A DNA stretch of 64,000 bases from Luteimonas abyssi (GTDB lineage Bacteria; Pseudomonadota; Gammaproteobacteria; Xanthomonadales; Xanthomonadaceae), in NCBI RefSeq assembly GCF_001482195.1, contig NZ_KQ759763.1:2753924-2817923 (forward strand), given 5' to 3'. The notes under the pieces are model-generated. The model had not been told where the DNA came from, did not search any database, and worked only from the letters and a program-made list of their open reading frames with translations. Made by a program: the position numbers and the translations under genes. The number at the start of each line of letters is the position of its first letter. Position 1 is the stretch's first letter. Of the stretch, positions 19,101-27,278 are shown piece by piece.

Positions 19101-19479
19101 CGTTGAGCAGCGGCAGCAGGACGATCGGGATGTCCTTGTGGCCGCTCTGCAGCCGCTCGAGGTAGTCGGGCAGCAGGACCACCGCGCGCATCAGCGTGGC
19201 GCAGGCGGTGTCGACATCCTCGAGCTCGGCGCGGGCGAGCGCTTCGGCCAGCGCTTCCATCTCCTCGGCCACCATCGCCGGCGCATACAGCTCGACCATG
19301 CGCAGCGTGCCCTGCACCTGGTGCAGGTGCCCGGCGCACAGGTGCATGTGACTGCCGTCGTCCGGCGCGTCGACGAACGCCTCGATCGCCAGGCGCGCCT
19401 GACGCAAGGTTTCGTCGAGTTCCGGCTTGACCCAGCCGAGCGTCGTGTAATCGATCGCGTCGCGCAGCGCGGTGGTCAT
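13150..19479 (-). CDS. chpA: Pil-Chp hybrid chemotaxis histidine kinase ChpA/PilL
   Basis: Giant CheA-type hybrid kinase (2109 aa) of type IV pilus signalling. The first ~640 residues hold degenerate phosphotransfer-like domains without a clear His. Hpt domains with His are seen at about H696 (HTLKGSGR), H866 (HTMNGAF, with Lys replaced by Asn) and H1358 ([11 protein letters not shown]). An EAER-pentapeptide tract occupies about 993-1277. The CheA core then has a dimerisation helix near 1515, HATPase around 1700 ([18 protein letters not shown]), CheW-like domain about 1825-1955, and a receiver with Asp near 2033 (LLDIEMP). The ATG at 19479 gives the normal start; the frame opens 115 Arg/Ser-rich codons further upstream. 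Confidence 0.95.
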   Translation of the reverse strand: MTTALRDAIDYTTLGWVKPELDETLRQARLAIEAFVDAPDDGSHMHLCAGHLHQVQGTLRMVELYAPAMVAEEMEALAEALARAELEDVDTACATLMRAVVLLPDYLERLQSGHKDIPIVLLPLLNELRTARGASGLNESVLFAPDLQAPLPVELPAPTTAPEAERKGSAGSRAADVAAHLAAWPEHGQAADPGGFARAIEALLPLTTEEPVRRMLWVAARVLDALDAGALESTAAVRHGFVGVVREVRRHFHDDGFGTPSADTALEPTRQLLYLVTATPGEHAALREVREAFRLEGDGATEAEVEHARGSISGRNRALLDTAAGAVKEDLLRVKDALDLHLRTGATDVALLAPQVDVLAQVADTLGMLELGVARSVVQQQRDAMAAIVGGHRHADEDALLDIAGSLLYVDASLDDQVARLGGGDAVGEEDALASEAGKVLEVIVREAVANFADARQAFVAFVEIGWEHDELVEVPRLLQEVAGALRMLDLTEPVAYLTGVGRYIEHELLGRRRVPNGRQLDTFADALASLEYYLEALREQRAGREEILAIARNSLEALGYWPLPAPGTQGAVSALVESEDSPIDAATLDATAAFLDRGLTPLSSPPPNPITSSSPAPSAPAPVVHAPDKAPPDVAVRPASGGGFDAAGEDIDDEIRDVFLEEFAEEIDNLQQLLPPWRERPDDIERLRPIRRVFHTLKGSGRLVGAKALGEFSWKVESLVNRVLDGSRVASPAVVAMVDQAFAVLPQLLASLRGESGLPLDLPRLQADAERIAAGDETLPVAAAPVAVADDTPAPPPADPDVRETPRAVMPEAGALSMDARVPAAVDALLLEILDAEVNGHLTTLDGWTARTQHRVDDALLRAVHTMNGAFAMAEVPVVTTALATAEAYVRRLLAADREAAVAGVDAIRALSRLIRETLAGLHAAHSYVPRCDALAAELVALRDSLPEPPPMTFSVGEDLADEGADDALVALDLSAYVDGGTEDNASRDDAAEAERVEAERAEFERAEAEHLEAERVEAERAEAERVEAERAEAERVEAERAEAERLEAERVEVERVEAERVEAERAEAERAEAERAEAERAEAERAEAERVEAERAEAERVEAERVEAERAEAERAEAERVEAERVEAERAEAERAEAERVEAERLEAERLEAERIEAERLEAERLEAERLEAERVEVERVEVERVEAERAEAERAEAERVEAERVEAERVEAERVEAERAEAERAEAERVEAERVEAERVEAERVEAERAEAEHLEAVRVDAERAEAERLEAERLATELPAVADTDQRAVRENFVAEGDADPDAALDMTQLDAELLDIFVEESGDLLDHADGLLARLRQAPAEREPIVGLQRDLHTIKGGARMAGIMAIGELGHAMESLFEGVAEQRCELGRDGVPLLERGFDRLHAMVTRVGQRRAVALPSALIAAFDARALGESVPLPSADATTTTSSSAPVPAAAAPEVPDTQAPAAVVDDAPRVAMPELGPLSAPISDDVEGEDEGGARAPQEQVRIRADLLDRLVNYAGEVAIYRARLEQQLGAFRGAMGEMEQTNMRLRDQLRRLDIETEAQIIARYQREGETSDATFDPLELDRFSTLQQLSRGLGESAADLASLQGTLDDLTRQYETLLLQQSRVSSDLQEGLMRTRMVPFDTMVPRLRRVVRQAAQETGKHAQLKIEGAQGELDRNVLDRMIAPLEHMLRNAVVHGLEAPEQRRKAKKGEEGEVRIAVRREGSEVVLEVADDGRGLDRGAIRRRAEARGLVQPGAVLANAALDALIFEPGFSTADEISRLAGRGVGMDVVSSVVRQLGGSLDIATRKHEGTAFTLRLPQTLAVTQSVFVQIGETSYAVPIASVRGVGRIARDALAQPGATYDYGDETYALHDLGHLVGLPPARADGHLQVPLLLIGAGELRAAVAVDQIIGNREIVVKPVGPQVASIPGIFGATIMGDGSVRVILDVAPLVRRQAALPAETGPGPERERRPVPLVMVVDDSVTMRKVTGRVLERHNFEVVTAKDGVDALERLDERVPDLMLLDIEMPRMDGYELATQMKDDARLRNVPIMMITSRTGEKHRQRAFEIGVERYLGKPYQENELMRHVHELLGRGRAGD
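15649..16503 (-). repeat. 15-bp tandem repeat encoding about 57 EAER pentapeptides inside chpA
   Basis: An 855-bp array of imperfect 15-bp units encoding (V/A/L/I)-E-A-E-R, with a few EVER, EFER, EAEH and EAVR variants. It lies between two phosphotransfer domains of ChpA. The alternating Glu/Arg pattern should form a long charged, solvent-exposed single helix or coiled coil. Because the unit is a multiple of 3 and carries no stop in other frames, it also creates long spurious frames on the opposite strand. Copy-number change would alter length without breaking the frame. Confidence 0.95.
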
Positions 19480-19555
19480 CGGCGGCCTCCCGGCCACGGG
19501 CCGGCCGGACGGCGAGCGGGGAGCATCCACATCATCGGCAGGATCGTCCCTTCGG

Positions 19556-21577
19556 TCAGGCCGGCAGCTTGAAGTCGGCGACGGAGCGGCGCAGGTCCGC
19601 GGCCAGCTGGGCGAGGTTGCCGATGGATTCCGCCGTCTGGTTGGCGCCCTGCGAGGTCTGCGCGGTGATCGACTGGATCGTGCCCATGGTCTGGGTGATG
19701 TTCGACGCCGCCGCGGACTGCTGCTGCGCCGCGGTCGAGATGCCCTGGATGAGGTCGGCCAGGCTGGTGGACACGTTCTCGATCTCGCCCAGCGCGGTGC
19801 CGGCGTCCTCGGCCAGGCGCGCACCCGCGACCACCTCCGACGTCGTCTGCTCCATCGAGCTGACCGCCTCGTTGGTATCGGACTGGATCGTCTGCACCAG
19901 GGTTTCGATGCGCTTGGTCGCGGTGGACGCGCGTTCGGCCAGTCGTTGCACTTCGTCGGCCACGACCGCGAAGCCGCGGCCTGCTTCGCCCGCCGATGCC
20001 GCCTGGATCGCCGCGTTCAGCGCCAGGATGTTGGTCTGCTCGGAGATGTCGTTGATCAGTTCCACGATCGAGCCGATTTCCTGCGAGCTTTCGCCGAGTC
20101 GCTTGATGCGCTTGGAGGTCTCCTGGATCTGGTCGCGGATCGAGTCCATGCCCTGGATCGTCTGCCGCACCACGCCCGCGCCCTTGGTCGCGATCTGCAC
20201 CGAGCGCTGCGCCACGTCGGCGGACTCGGCGGAGTTCTTCGAGACCTGGTCGATGCTGGCCGCGATCTCGTTGATGCGGCTCGACGCGGAGGTGATCTCG
20301 CGCGCCTGATGCTCGGCGGCCTCGGCCAGGTGCATCGCGGTGGCCTGGGTCTCCTGGGCGCTGGCCGAGACCTGCACCGAGGTGTCGTTGATGGTCTGCA
20401 CCAGGTTGCGCAGCTGCTCGACGGCGAAGTTGATCGAGTCGGCGATCGCGCCGGTCATGTCCTCGGTCACCGTCGCCTTGACGGTCAGGTCGCCTTCGGC
20501 CAGCGACCCCATTTCGTCCAGCAGGCGCATGATCGCCTCCTGGTTGCGGTTGTTGAGCTCCAGCGAGGTGGCGTAGCGCTCGCGCTGGGCGCGATTGAGT
20601 TCGTACAGCAGGCCGGCGATGGCGAAGATGGTCAGCAAACCGAAACCGATGCTGATCCAGATGTTGCCGAGGATGCTGCGGTCGGCCAGCGAGCCGAACG
20701 CGGTGAATGCCTGGAACAGGCTTTCGCTCTCCGACAGCAGCTGATCGGAGCCGCCGGTCAGCGCCGCGGCAGCGGACTGCGCCGAGAACACCGCCGGCGC
20801 GGCGGCCAGGATCGCATCGAGATCCTGCTTCATCTGCGTCCACAGTTCGCTCGACTGGCCGAGCGCGTCCAGCGCGCCCGCGTTGCTCAGCGCCTGCACG
20901 TTCATCGACTCGTCGCTTTCGCGCAGCCCGTCGAGCACCTGCTCGAACACGCCGACATCGCGCGCCAGCGCTTCGCCGGCGACCGCGGCACCCGGGCCAC
21001 CCGCCTGGATCTCGGTCACCCGGCGGGCCATGGTCGAGGCCAGCACGACCTGCCGCAGCGCGATGTAGATCTGCGACGCGGGCGAGCCGCTGTTGGACAT
21101 GGCCCGAACCAACTCGTCGAGCTGCGCCTGCAGCTGCGGCACGCGCTGGGTGAAGCGGCTGGCATTGCCCGCGAACGCGAGCACTGCCTGCTCGCCGGCG
21201 ATCACCTGCTGCGCACTCTGCTCCAGCGGCGCCCAGGTCCGGCTCACCGTCTGGATCGGGCCGGACACGCCGGTGGTGTCGCCGAAGCCGCTCTGCAGCC
21301 CGGCGATATCGGTATCGATGTCCGCCTTGGTCAGCTTGAAGGCGGCATAGGCCTCGCCGTCACCGGCGACCGCCTCCCGGCCCTGGATCGCCAGGCGCTG
21401 CGAGTTCACCTGCAGGCTCGACGCCGCGGCGCTCGCGCCGGCCAGCTGCGAGGCCTTCCATATCGCGAAACCCGTGTTGGCCACGACGATCAGCAGCGCG
21501 ACCGCCAGCAACGCCAGCCAGAAATTGGTTCCCAGCTTGCGCCCCTGTCCGGCAGCGTTGTCCATTGCAGTACTCAT
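19556..21577 (-). CDS. pilJ: Type IV pilus methyl-accepting chemotaxis protein PilJ
   Basis: Transmembrane chemoreceptor (673 aa) that feeds the ChpA kinase. TM1 lies at about residues 19-40, a large periplasmic domain follows, TM2 lies at about 305-330, then HAMP and a long signalling coiled coil. The hairpin tip [17 protein letters not shown] is typical of MCPs. It ends 76 bp before chpA begins. In Pseudomonas pilK, the cognate CheR methyltransferase, lies here; this gap is too short for it, so none is encoded in the cluster. Confidence 0.96.
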   Translation of the reverse strand: MSTAMDNAAGQGRKLGTNFWLALLAVALLIVVANTGFAIWKASQLAGASAAASSLQVNSQRLAIQGREAVAGDGEAYAAFKLTKADIDTDIAGLQSGFGDTTGVSGPIQTVSRTWAPLEQSAQQVIAGEQAVLAFAGNASRFTQRVPQLQAQLDELVRAMSNSGSPASQIYIALRQVVLASTMARRVTEIQAGGPGAAVAGEALARDVGVFEQVLDGLRESDESMNVQALSNAGALDALGQSSELWTQMKQDLDAILAAAPAVFSAQSAAAALTGGSDQLLSESESLFQAFTAFGSLADRSILGNIWISIGFGLLTIFAIAGLLYELNRAQRERYATSLELNNRNQEAIMRLLDEMGSLAEGDLTVKATVTEDMTGAIADSINFAVEQLRNLVQTINDTSVQVSASAQETQATAMHLAEAAEHQAREITSASSRINEIAASIDQVSKNSAESADVAQRSVQIATKGAGVVRQTIQGMDSIRDQIQETSKRIKRLGESSQEIGSIVELINDISEQTNILALNAAIQAASAGEAGRGFAVVADEVQRLAERASTATKRIETLVQTIQSDTNEAVSSMEQTTSEVVAGARLAEDAGTALGEIENVSTSLADLIQGISTAAQQQSAAASNITQTMGTIQSITAQTSQGANQTAESIGNLAQLAADLRRSVADFKLPA

Positions 21578-21607
21578 CGATTGACCCCTGTCGATACGAA
21601 GCGGCGG

Positions 21608-22162
21608 TCAGGCCGCGGCTTGTCTGAATTCCGGTGTGCGCGCCAGCCGGTCCAGGCTGAAGACGCCCCATGTGTCGCCGCCGAGCTGGAACGCACGATC
21701 CACGAAGTGCGCATAGCGCCCCTGCGCGAACGCGTCGACCGGCGTTTCGTTGGATTCGTGGAAGCTGCGTTGACCGAACAGTTCGTCGATCGTCACCGCC
21801 ACGTCGCCCCCCGGTTGCCGCACCAGCAGCATCCGCTGGCCTTCGTGCAGCACCGTGCGCTCGCCTTCCAGGAACTGTTTGAGATCCACGATCGGCAGCA
21901 GGTTGCCGCGGACGTTGGCCACGCCCAGCATCCAGCCCTGGGCACCCGGCACCGGTGTGATCTGCGGCAGCGGCAGGATCTCGATCACTTCGTCGAACGC
22001 CGACGCCAACCGGCGCGTGCCGATCCTGTAGCCCACGCCTCGCCAGAGGCCGGGCGCGTCGAGCTGTTCGGGCAGGCCCGCCTCGTGGGCGAGGCTGCGG
22101 CGTTCGTAATCGAGCAGCAGCGCGAACGCGTCGCCGGTTCCGTGGCGCGCGTCCTCGCTCAT
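21608..22162 (-). CDS. pilI: Type IV pilus signalling adaptor PilI (CheW-like)
   Basis: CheW-domain adaptor (184 aa) coupling PilJ to the ChpA kinase. Visible features are the N-terminal ALLLDYERRSLAHEAGLPEQ segment typical of PilI, then PGAQGWMLGVANVRGNLLPIVDL, the central CheW signature. Its ATG at 22162 overlaps the pilH stop as ATGA, and pilJ starts 30 bp downstream. An upstream extension of 32 codons lies inside pilH and is rejected. Confidence 0.95.
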   Translation of the reverse strand: MSEDARHGTGDAFALLLDYERRSLAHEAGLPEQLDAPGLWRGVGYRIGTRRLASAFDEVIEILPLPQITPVPGAQGWMLGVANVRGNLLPIVDLKQFLEGERTVLHEGQRMLLVRQPGGDVAVTIDELFGQRSFHESNETPVDAFAQGRYAHFVDRAFQLGGDTWGVFSLDRLARTPEFRQAAA

Positions 22163-22530
22163 GCCCCGGCGCCGAGCAGCGCGTCGATCTGGGCGATCAG
22201 CGCGCCCTCTTCCGGCGGCTTCACCACGTAGCCCTTGGCGCCCTGCCGCATCCCCCACGCCTTGTCGGTCTCCATGCCCTTGGTGCTCACGATCAGCACC
22301 GGAATCTCGCTGGTCGCGGCATCGCGCGACAACGCACGCGTGGCCTGGAAACCGTTCATGCCGGGCAGGACCACGTCCATCAGGACCAGATCCGGCGACT
22401 GGCTGCGCGCGACGTCGAGCCCGTCCTCGGCACTGGCCGACGCCAGCACCTCGTGACCGTGCCGCTGCAGGAGCTGGGTGAGGACGGCCGTATCGGTCGG
22501 CGAGTCCTCGATCAACAGGATGCGTGCCAT
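22159..22530 (-). CDS. pilH: Type IV pilus response regulator PilH
   Basis: Single-domain CheY-like regulator (123 aa). It has the acidic pair in LLIEDSPTD, phospho-Asp in LVLMDVVLPGMNG, VSTKG, and the conserved Lys in YVVKPPEE, which matches PilH rather than PilG. In Pseudomonas PilH counteracts PilG, affecting PilT-driven retraction and cAMP levels. It starts 21 bp after pilG ends. Its presence with PilG means the two-regulator output is complete. Confidence 0.95.
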   Translation of the reverse strand: MARILLIEDSPTDTAVLTQLLQRHGHEVLASASAEDGLDVARSQSPDLVLMDVVLPGMNGFQATRALSRDAATSEIPVLIVSTKGMETDKAWGMRQGAKGYVVKPPEEGALIAQIDALLGAGA

Positions 22531-22551
22531 GGTAGTGCCCTACCCCCCGGA

Positions 22552-22953
22552 TCAGGCGTTGACGTGTTTGCGGATCGCGTCGAGGAGCTCCTCGCGCGTG
22601 AATGGTTTGGTGACGTATTGCTCCGAGCCGACGATGCGTCCCCGCGCCTTGTCGAACAACCCGTCCTTGGACGACAGCATGATGACCGGTGTGTGCCGGA
22701 ACACCTGGTTGTTCTTGATCAACGCGCAGGTCTGATAACCGTCGAGCCGCGGCATCATGATGTCCACGAAGATGATCTGCGGCTTCTGGTCGGCGATCTT
22801 GGCCAGCGCCTCGAAACCGTCCACGGCGGTGACCACGTCGGCCCCCTCGCGCTTGAGCAGTGTCTCGGCGGTCCTGCGGATGGTTTTCGAATCGTCGATC
22901 ACCATCACCCGCATGCCATCGAGGCTGCCGGCGCGCTTTTCGTCTTGCGTCAT
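22552..22953 (-). CDS. pilG: Type IV pilus response regulator PilG
   Basis: Single-domain CheY-like regulator (133 aa), first gene of the Pil-Chp operon. It carries MVIDDSKTIRRTAE, the phospho-Asp in FVDIMMPRLDGYQ, MLSSKDG and YVTKPFTREEL, all typical of PilG, which promotes pilus extension. The ATG at 22953 has a G-rich ribosome-binding stretch about 7 nt upstream. A 24-codon upstream extension would cover the leader hairpin and is rejected. A promoter and an 11-bp inverted repeat lie in the 200-bp gap to divergent gshB. Confidence 0.95.
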   Translation of the reverse strand: MTQDEKRAGSLDGMRVMVIDDSKTIRRTAETLLKREGADVVTAVDGFEALAKIADQKPQIIFVDIMMPRLDGYQTCALIKNNQVFRHTPVIMLSSKDGLFDKARGRIVGSEQYVTKPFTREELLDAIRKHVNA

Positions 22954-22967
22954 GCTGTTTCCCCCGG

Positions 22968-23005
22968 TGTGGCAGCGCGTTCGACCGGTCCAGGGCGCTG
23001 CCACA
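22968..23005 (-). promoter_or_regulatory. 11-bp inverted repeat in the pilG leader
   Basis: Perfect inverted repeat with arms TGTGGCAGCGC (22968-22978) and GCGCTGCCACA (22995-23005) and a 16-nt spacer. It lies between the predicted pilG promoter and the start codon, so it would be transcribed as a hairpin 15 nt ahead of the ATG. As DNA it could equally be an operator for a dimeric regulator. There is no U-tract, so a simple terminator is unlikely. Confidence 0.6.
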
Positions 23006-23013
23006 AGCGGCTC

Positions 23014-23044
23014 TTTATACTTCAATGGGGCGACGGGGTGTCAA
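23014..23044 (-). promoter_or_regulatory. Sigma-70-type promoter candidate for the Pil-Chp operon
   Basis: On the minus strand a perfect TTGACA (23039-23044) is followed after 19 bp by TATAAA (23014-23019). Shifting the -10 by one gives an 18-bp spacer. The spacing is slightly long, but the hexamers are unusually good for this GC-rich genome. Transcription would start near 23005 and read pilG to the cheW-like gene. Confidence 0.6.
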
Positions 23045-23056
23045 GCCGTGTCCACG

Positions 23057-23083
23057 GATTCTGCGGAGCGGATGCGCAGAATC
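23057..23083 (+). promoter_or_regulatory. 9-bp inverted repeat upstream of gshB
   Basis: Perfect arms GATTCTGCG (23057-23065) and CGCAGAATC (23075-23083) around a 9-nt spacer, 70 bp upstream of the gshB start codon. It could be an operator or a leader hairpin. No regulator is recognised from the sequence. Confidence 0.4.
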
Positions 23084-23153
23084 GCCCGTCTCGGCAGGCC
23101 GGTGGCCGGAGCCGCCTGATACCATCGCGGCCTCGCCGCCACCGCTGTCCGCC

Positions 23154-24101
23154 ATGTCCTACGAAGTCGTCGTGGTGATGGACCCGATCGGGTCGATCAA
23201 GATCGCCAAGGATTCCACGTTCGCGATGTTGCTCGAGGCGCAGCGTCGCGGCCTGAAGCTCTGGTACGTGATCCCGGGCGGCCTGTCGGTCGACGGCGAG
23301 GGCCGTGCGCAGGCGCGGCTGGCACCGGTCGCCGTGCGCGACGATCCCGACGACTGGTACACCCTCGGTCCGGAAACCCGGCGCGCGCTGGGCGGCGGCG
23401 ACGTGGTCCTGATGCGTCGGGACCCCCCGGTGGACGCGGACTACCTGCACGACACCCAGATCCTCGGCCTGGCCCGGCGTGCGGGCGCGCAGGTGGTCAA
23501 CGACCCGCAGGGGCTGCGCGACCTCAACGAGAAACTGGCCGCGCTGGAATTCCCCCAGTGTTGCCCGCCGAGCCTGGTCAGCCGCGAGGCGGCGGCACTG
23601 AAGGCGTTCGTGGCCGAACATGGCGAAGCGGTGGTCAAACCGCTCGACGGCATGGGCGGTCGCTCGATCTTCCGCACCCGTGCAGGCGATCCCAACCTCA
23701 ACGTGATCCTGGAGACGCTCACCGAAGGCAACCGGCAACTGGTCGTCGCGCAGAAGTACCTGCCCGAGATCGTCGACGGCGACAAGCGCATCCTGCTGGT
23801 GGACGGCGAACCGGTCGATTACTGCCTGGCGCGGATTCCGCAAGGCGACGAGTTCCGCGGCAATCTCGCCGTTGGTGGACGCGGCGAAGGCCGCCCCCTG
23901 AGCGACCGGGACCGCTGGATCGCCGCGCAGGTCGGGCCCGAACTGCGTCGGCGCGGCATGCTGTTCGTCGGCCTGGACGTGATCGGCGACTGGCTCACCG
24001 AGGTCAACGTCACCAGCCCGACCTGCATCCGCGAACTCGACGCCCAGTTCGGCCTCAACATCGCCGGGTTGATGTTCGACGCCATCGAACGCAAGCGCTG
24101 A
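23154..24101 (+). CDS. gshB: Glutathione synthetase
   Basis: ATP-grasp enzyme (315 aa) that ligates gamma-glutamylcysteine and glycine. Typical motifs are VVMDPIGSIKIAKDSTFAM at the N-terminus, LMRRDPP, VNDPQGLRDLNEKL, VVKPLDGMGGRSIF in the ATP-binding part, and EVNVTSPTCIRE near the C-terminus. The ATG at 23154 gives the normal N-terminus; the open frame upstream is leader sequence. It is divergent from pilG and followed after 24 bp by a tonB-like gene, an order also seen beside pilGHIJ in Pseudomonas. Confidence 0.97.
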   Translation: MSYEVVVVMDPIGSIKIAKDSTFAMLLEAQRRGLKLWYVIPGGLSVDGEGRAQARLAPVAVRDDPDDWYTLGPETRRALGGGDVVLMRRDPPVDADYLHDTQILGLARRAGAQVVNDPQGLRDLNEKLAALEFPQCCPPSLVSREAAALKAFVAEHGEAVVKPLDGMGGRSIFRTRAGDPNLNVILETLTEGNRQLVVAQKYLPEIVDGDKRILLVDGEPVDYCLARIPQGDEFRGNLAVGGRGEGRPLSDRDRWIAAQVGPELRRRGMLFVGLDVIGDWLTEVNVTSPTCIRELDAQFGLNIAGLMFDAIERKR

Positions 24102-24125
24102 CGCCCAGCGGTCACGCACCCGCGC

Positions 24126-24995
24126 ATGAAGGCCTTGCCGCGCCAGCCGATCAACGACGTCTCGCGCCTGCGCACGGCGCTGATGCTGTCGCTGCTGCTG
24201 CATACCGCCCTGGTGCTGGGGCTGAGCTTCTCGCTCGACGAGGCCGCGCCGGTGACGCCGACGCTGGACGTGATCTTCACCGAGACCACCAGCCCGCTGA
24301 CCCAGTCGCAGGCCGACTTCCTCGCCCAGGCCAGCAACCAGGGCGGCGGAGAGCACGAGCAGGCCCGGCGGCCGAGGGAATCCCAGTTGGGTGCGGCACC
24401 GCACGAGACGCCCGGGATCGCGCCTGAAGCGTTGCGCGCGCAATCGCCCGATGCCCGGCCGCCCCCGCAGGCCCGGGTGGTCAGCAGTGCCGCCGGCGCA
24501 CATCGGGTGACGACGCCGGACCCGACGCCGCAGGCCGACCCGAGCCTGCTGCCCAGAGGCCCGGACCGCATCGAGCGCGACATGGAGATGGCGCGACTGG
24601 CGGCCGAGATCCACCTGCGCTCGGAAGCCTATGCCAAGCGCCCGAAGCGCAAGTTCGTCTCTGCGAGCACCCAGGAGTACGCGTACGCGACCTACCTGCG
24701 CCAATGGGTGGACCGGGTCGAGCGGGTGGGCAATCTCAACTATCCCGACGAGGCGCGCCAGCGCGGCCTGGCCGGGGAACTCGTCATCAGCATCGCGATC
24801 CGTCGCGACGGATCGGTCGAGGGCGCCCGCCTGATCCGTTCTTCCGGCATCCCGCTGCTCGACGACGCGGCCCTGCGCATCGCCCGGCTGGCCGAACCCT
24901 ACGCACCCTTGCCGCCGACCGAGGAGAACATCGACATTCTCCACGTCACCCGGACCTGGCAATTCCTTCCCGCCGGCGCCCTGGTCGACGGCTGA
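24126..24995 (+). CDS. TonB-like energy transducer
   Basis: A 289-residue protein with one N-terminal membrane helix (about 18-36), a periplasmic Pro/Gln/Ala-rich linker and a C-terminal TonB domain (NLNYPDEARQRGLAGELVI, IRRDGSVEGARLIRSSGIPLLDDAAL). This is the layout of proteins that pass proton-motive-force energy to outer-membrane receptors. No exbB/exbD is adjacent. The homologue next to pilG in Pseudomonas is linked to motility phenotypes, so a role in pilus assembly rather than nutrient uptake is possible. It is probably cotranscribed with gshB. Confidence 0.9.
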   Translation: MKALPRQPINDVSRLRTALMLSLLLHTALVLGLSFSLDEAAPVTPTLDVIFTETTSPLTQSQADFLAQASNQGGGEHEQARRPRESQLGAAPHETPGIAPEALRAQSPDARPPPQARVVSSAAGAHRVTTPDPTPQADPSLLPRGPDRIERDMEMARLAAEIHLRSEAYAKRPKRKFVSASTQEYAYATYLRQWVDRVERVGNLNYPDEARQRGLAGELVISIAIRRDGSVEGARLIRSSGIPLLDDAALRIARLAEPYAPLPPTEENIDILHVTRTWQFLPAGALVDG

Positions 24996-25010
24996 GGCGA
25001 TGCACCCGAC

Positions 25011-25040
25011 CGCCGGCTGCGTCTGCGTCTACAGCCGGCG
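25011..25040. terminator. Hairpin between convergent tonB-like and signal peptidase genes
   Basis: Inverted repeat with arms CGCCGGCTG and CAGCCGGCG (9 bp) and a 12-nt loop, starting 15 bp after the tonB-like stop and covering the signal peptidase stop. It has no T-run, so it is a weak or REP-like stop signal at most. Confidence 0.45.
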
Positions 25041-25667
25041 CCAGCCGAAACCGTCGCCACGGCGATGGTAGACCCCGAGCGCACGGCCGTAGAACGCCTC
25101 CACCGGCACCAGACCGAAAAGGCGGCCGTCGTAACTCGCGCCGCGATGATCGCCGAGCACCAGCACCTGCCCGTCCGGCACCGTCATCGGCGCCAGATCC
25201 GGGCCGCCGCCGCGATCGAGATCGAGCACGACCGCACGCGAACCGAAGTGCTCCTCCGGTATCGCGCCGTCGGCCAGCGGGCGGCCGTCCACCCAGAGGC
25301 GGCCGCCACGCACCGCCACCGTCTGCCCGCCCACCGCCGCCACGCGCTTGATCAGGCGGGTGCCGTCGGTCGGGGAGTCGAACACCACCACCTCGCCCGG
25401 CCGCGGGTCGCGCACCGCCACCAGATCGTAGGTGGTGAACGGCAGGTGCCACCCGTAGGCGCGCATGTCCACCACCACCCGATCGCCGGGCTGCAGGGCC
25501 GGCTGCATGGAACCGGTGGGCACGTGGTAGTGGTTGGCCAGCGACGAGCGCGCCGCCGTCAACAGCAGGAGCAGTACCAGCAGCGGGAGCGCCTCGCGAC
25601 GCAGCCAACCGAGGCTGCGGACGACGGCGGAGCGCGGCGGCTCGGCGGGCTGGAGGGTGGCGGGCAT
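25029..25667 (-). CDS. Signal peptidase I (S26 family)
   Basis: Membrane-bound serine protease (212 aa) of the leader peptidase family. A single N-terminal helix (about 28-44) precedes box B PTGSMQPALQPGDRVVVD with the nucleophile Ser. Box D RLIKRVAAVGGQ carries the general-base Lys, and box E GDHRGASYDGRLFGLVP closes the active site, with Ala in place of the usual Asn. It is shorter than housekeeping LepB and has only one visible N-terminal TM, so it may be a second, specialised peptidase. It stands alone on the minus strand. Confidence 0.88.
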   Translation of the reverse strand: MPATLQPAEPPRSAVVRSLGWLRREALPLLVLLLLLTAARSSLANHYHVPTGSMQPALQPGDRVVVDMRAYGWHLPFTTYDLVAVRDPRPGEVVVFDSPTDGTRLIKRVAAVGGQTVAVRGGRLWVDGRPLADGAIPEEHFGSRAVVLDLDRGGGPDLAPMTVPDGQVLVLGDHRGASYDGRLFGLVPVEAFYGRALGVYHRRGDGFGWRRL

Positions 25668-25995
25668 CGGGTCGCTCCTGCGGGATGATTCGATAAGACC
25701 GGGCGCGCCCGGGAAAGTTCGACGCGCGCCGGCATGGCGACGACCCCCTTGCCCGTCGTCGCCTGCTTCGCTCGCGCCCAGCGCTCATTGGAACGCCCGA
25801 AGGCCGAAGCGCCGCGTCGCGCTGCCGCCTGCCCGCTCGGCTTGCGCACGATGCAGCTCCCCGCGTTGCACCCGGTCTGCTCGACTGGACGACAGAGGGC
25901 GCCGCGCTGGCCGTCCCGGGCACGGGTTCCTCCACCATGCGCCCAGACCGCCGGGAAGGATCGCGAAGACCCGCCGACACCGGGCGACGGCGGCG
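25668..25995. other. Intergenic region without a supported gene
   Basis: 328 bp between signal peptidase I and tsaB, both on the minus strand. A perfect 14-bp palindrome (CCGGGCGCGCCCGG) lies at 25699-25712, close to the signal peptidase start. The rest carries only open frames of Arg/Ala-rich character on both strands with no recognisable domain. Confidence 0.5.
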
Positions 25996-26700
25996 TCAGC
26001 CGCGGCGTCGCGCTGCCTGCTCGGCGAGGGTCAGTGCGACCTGGTTGCGCAGATAGGCGGGCTCGACCCGTTCCGGCGCCACCGCCCGACCGGCCGCATA
26101 ACCGGCCGCACCCAGCCGTGCGGTGTCGGCCGCGTGCGGCAACGCGTCGGCATCGACCCGCACCAGCCGCGTGGCCAGGCGCCCGGCCAACGCCGCCTCG
26201 CGCGCGCCGAAGCCCGTGCCCACGCCGTGCCATGTCGCGCCGTCGTCCGGCAGCACGACCGTCTCCGGAGCGCACACGCGTTCGACATCCAGTGCCAGCG
26301 GCGAGTCCGGCGTGCCGGAAAACGCCGCCACATAGACCTCGTCCATGCGCGCGTCGATCGCGGCCAGTACACGGGTGCCGCCACCGGCATCCAACGCGGG
26401 CGCCGCGAGCGTGGCGAGCGTCGAGACCGGCACGATGGGTCGATCCAGCGCGAGCGCGATGCCTTGGGCAAGGGCGATTCCCAGACGGACGCCGGTGAAC
26501 GCGCCCGGCCCGCGCCCGACCGCGATCGCATCGAGCTGCGATTTCGCCACCCCGGCGTCGGCCAGCAGCGCCTCGGCCCAGGGCAAGGCGAGCTCGGCAT
26601 GGCGGCGCGGGGCGATCTCGAAACGCTCGCGCACGGCGCCGTCGACCAGAATGGCGACGGAACAGGCTTCGGTGGAGGTTTCGAAAGCAAGCAGGCGCAT
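25996..26700 (-). CDS. tsaB: tRNA threonylcarbamoyladenosine biosynthesis protein TsaB
   Basis: ASKHA-fold partner (234 aa) of TsaD in t6A37 formation on ANN-decoding tRNAs. Recognised by MRLLAFETSTEACSVAI, VGRGPGAFTGVRLGIALAQG and the ARMDEVYVAAF segment. The ATG at 26700 gives the canonical start; a 35-codon extension is rejected. It is isolated from tsaC, tsaD and tsaE here. The last ~30 residues (AYLRNQVAL) match the family's C-terminus. Confidence 0.95.
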   Translation of the reverse strand: MRLLAFETSTEACSVAILVDGAVRERFEIAPRRHAELALPWAEALLADAGVAKSQLDAIAVGRGPGAFTGVRLGIALAQGIALALDRPIVPVSTLATLAAPALDAGGGTRVLAAIDARMDEVYVAAFSGTPDSPLALDVERVCAPETVVLPDDGATWHGVGTGFGAREAALAGRLATRLVRVDADALPHAADTARLGAAGYAAGRAVAPERVEPAYLRNQVALTLAEQAARRRG

Positions 26701-26823
26701 GCGGCACACGGATTCGGCGGGGGCGCACAGAGTAGCCGCTGTGCGGGTCCGCTTCATCGCATCGCGCGCGAGGGTGGGCGCCGCGACGACGCCTCTCTTT
26801 CCCACGATTCCGGCGAGCCGGGC

Positions 26824-27165
26824 TCAGGACTCGGGCTTGGCCGGCTTCGCAGCGGTCTCGGACTTGGCGGCCGGCTTGGCAGCGGCCTCGGACTTGGACG
26901 ACACCGGAGCGGCCGGCGTCGCGTCGGCCGACTTGCCCTCGCTGCTACCGCCGGCGTCGACGAGGTTGCGCTTCTTGTCGCCGTCCTTCTTGAAATCGGT
27001 CTCGTACCAGCCACCGCCGGCCAGACGGAACGACGGCGCGGTCACCTGCCGCGTCACCGTCGCCGCACCACAGGACGGGCAGGTCTCCGGGTCCGGATCG
27101 GACATTTTCTGCAGGCGGTCGAAGGAATGACCGCATTCGGTGCAACGGAACGCGTAGATCGGCAT
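26824..27165 (-). CDS. FmdB-type zinc ribbon protein with Lys/Ala/Pro-rich tail
   Basis: Small protein (113 aa). Residues 1-45 form the FmdB zinc ribbon: MPIYAFRCTECGHSFD, then CPSCG, giving two CxxC pairs that should bind zinc. A conserved GGGWYETDF follows. The last ~40 residues are low-complexity (KSEAAAKP-type repeats, partly tandem at DNA level) and probably disordered. A regulatory role for the family is only inferred. The start at 27165 is fixed by the conserved MPIYxFxC; 12 upstream codons are rejected. Confidence 0.9.
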   Translation of the reverse strand: MPIYAFRCTECGHSFDRLQKMSDPDPETCPSCGAATVTRQVTAPSFRLAGGGWYETDFKKDGDKKRNLVDAGGSSEGKSADATPAAPVSSKSEAAAKPAAKSETAAKPAKPES

Positions 27166-27278
27166 GGCGGGATCGCTGAACGGCAACCTGGGAGCCGGCA
27201 TTCTGGGGCCCCCGTCCCTACTTTCAAGTCCCGACCCACGCGGCTAGGCTGGCTGCACATCCGATCCGGAGCTCCGGC

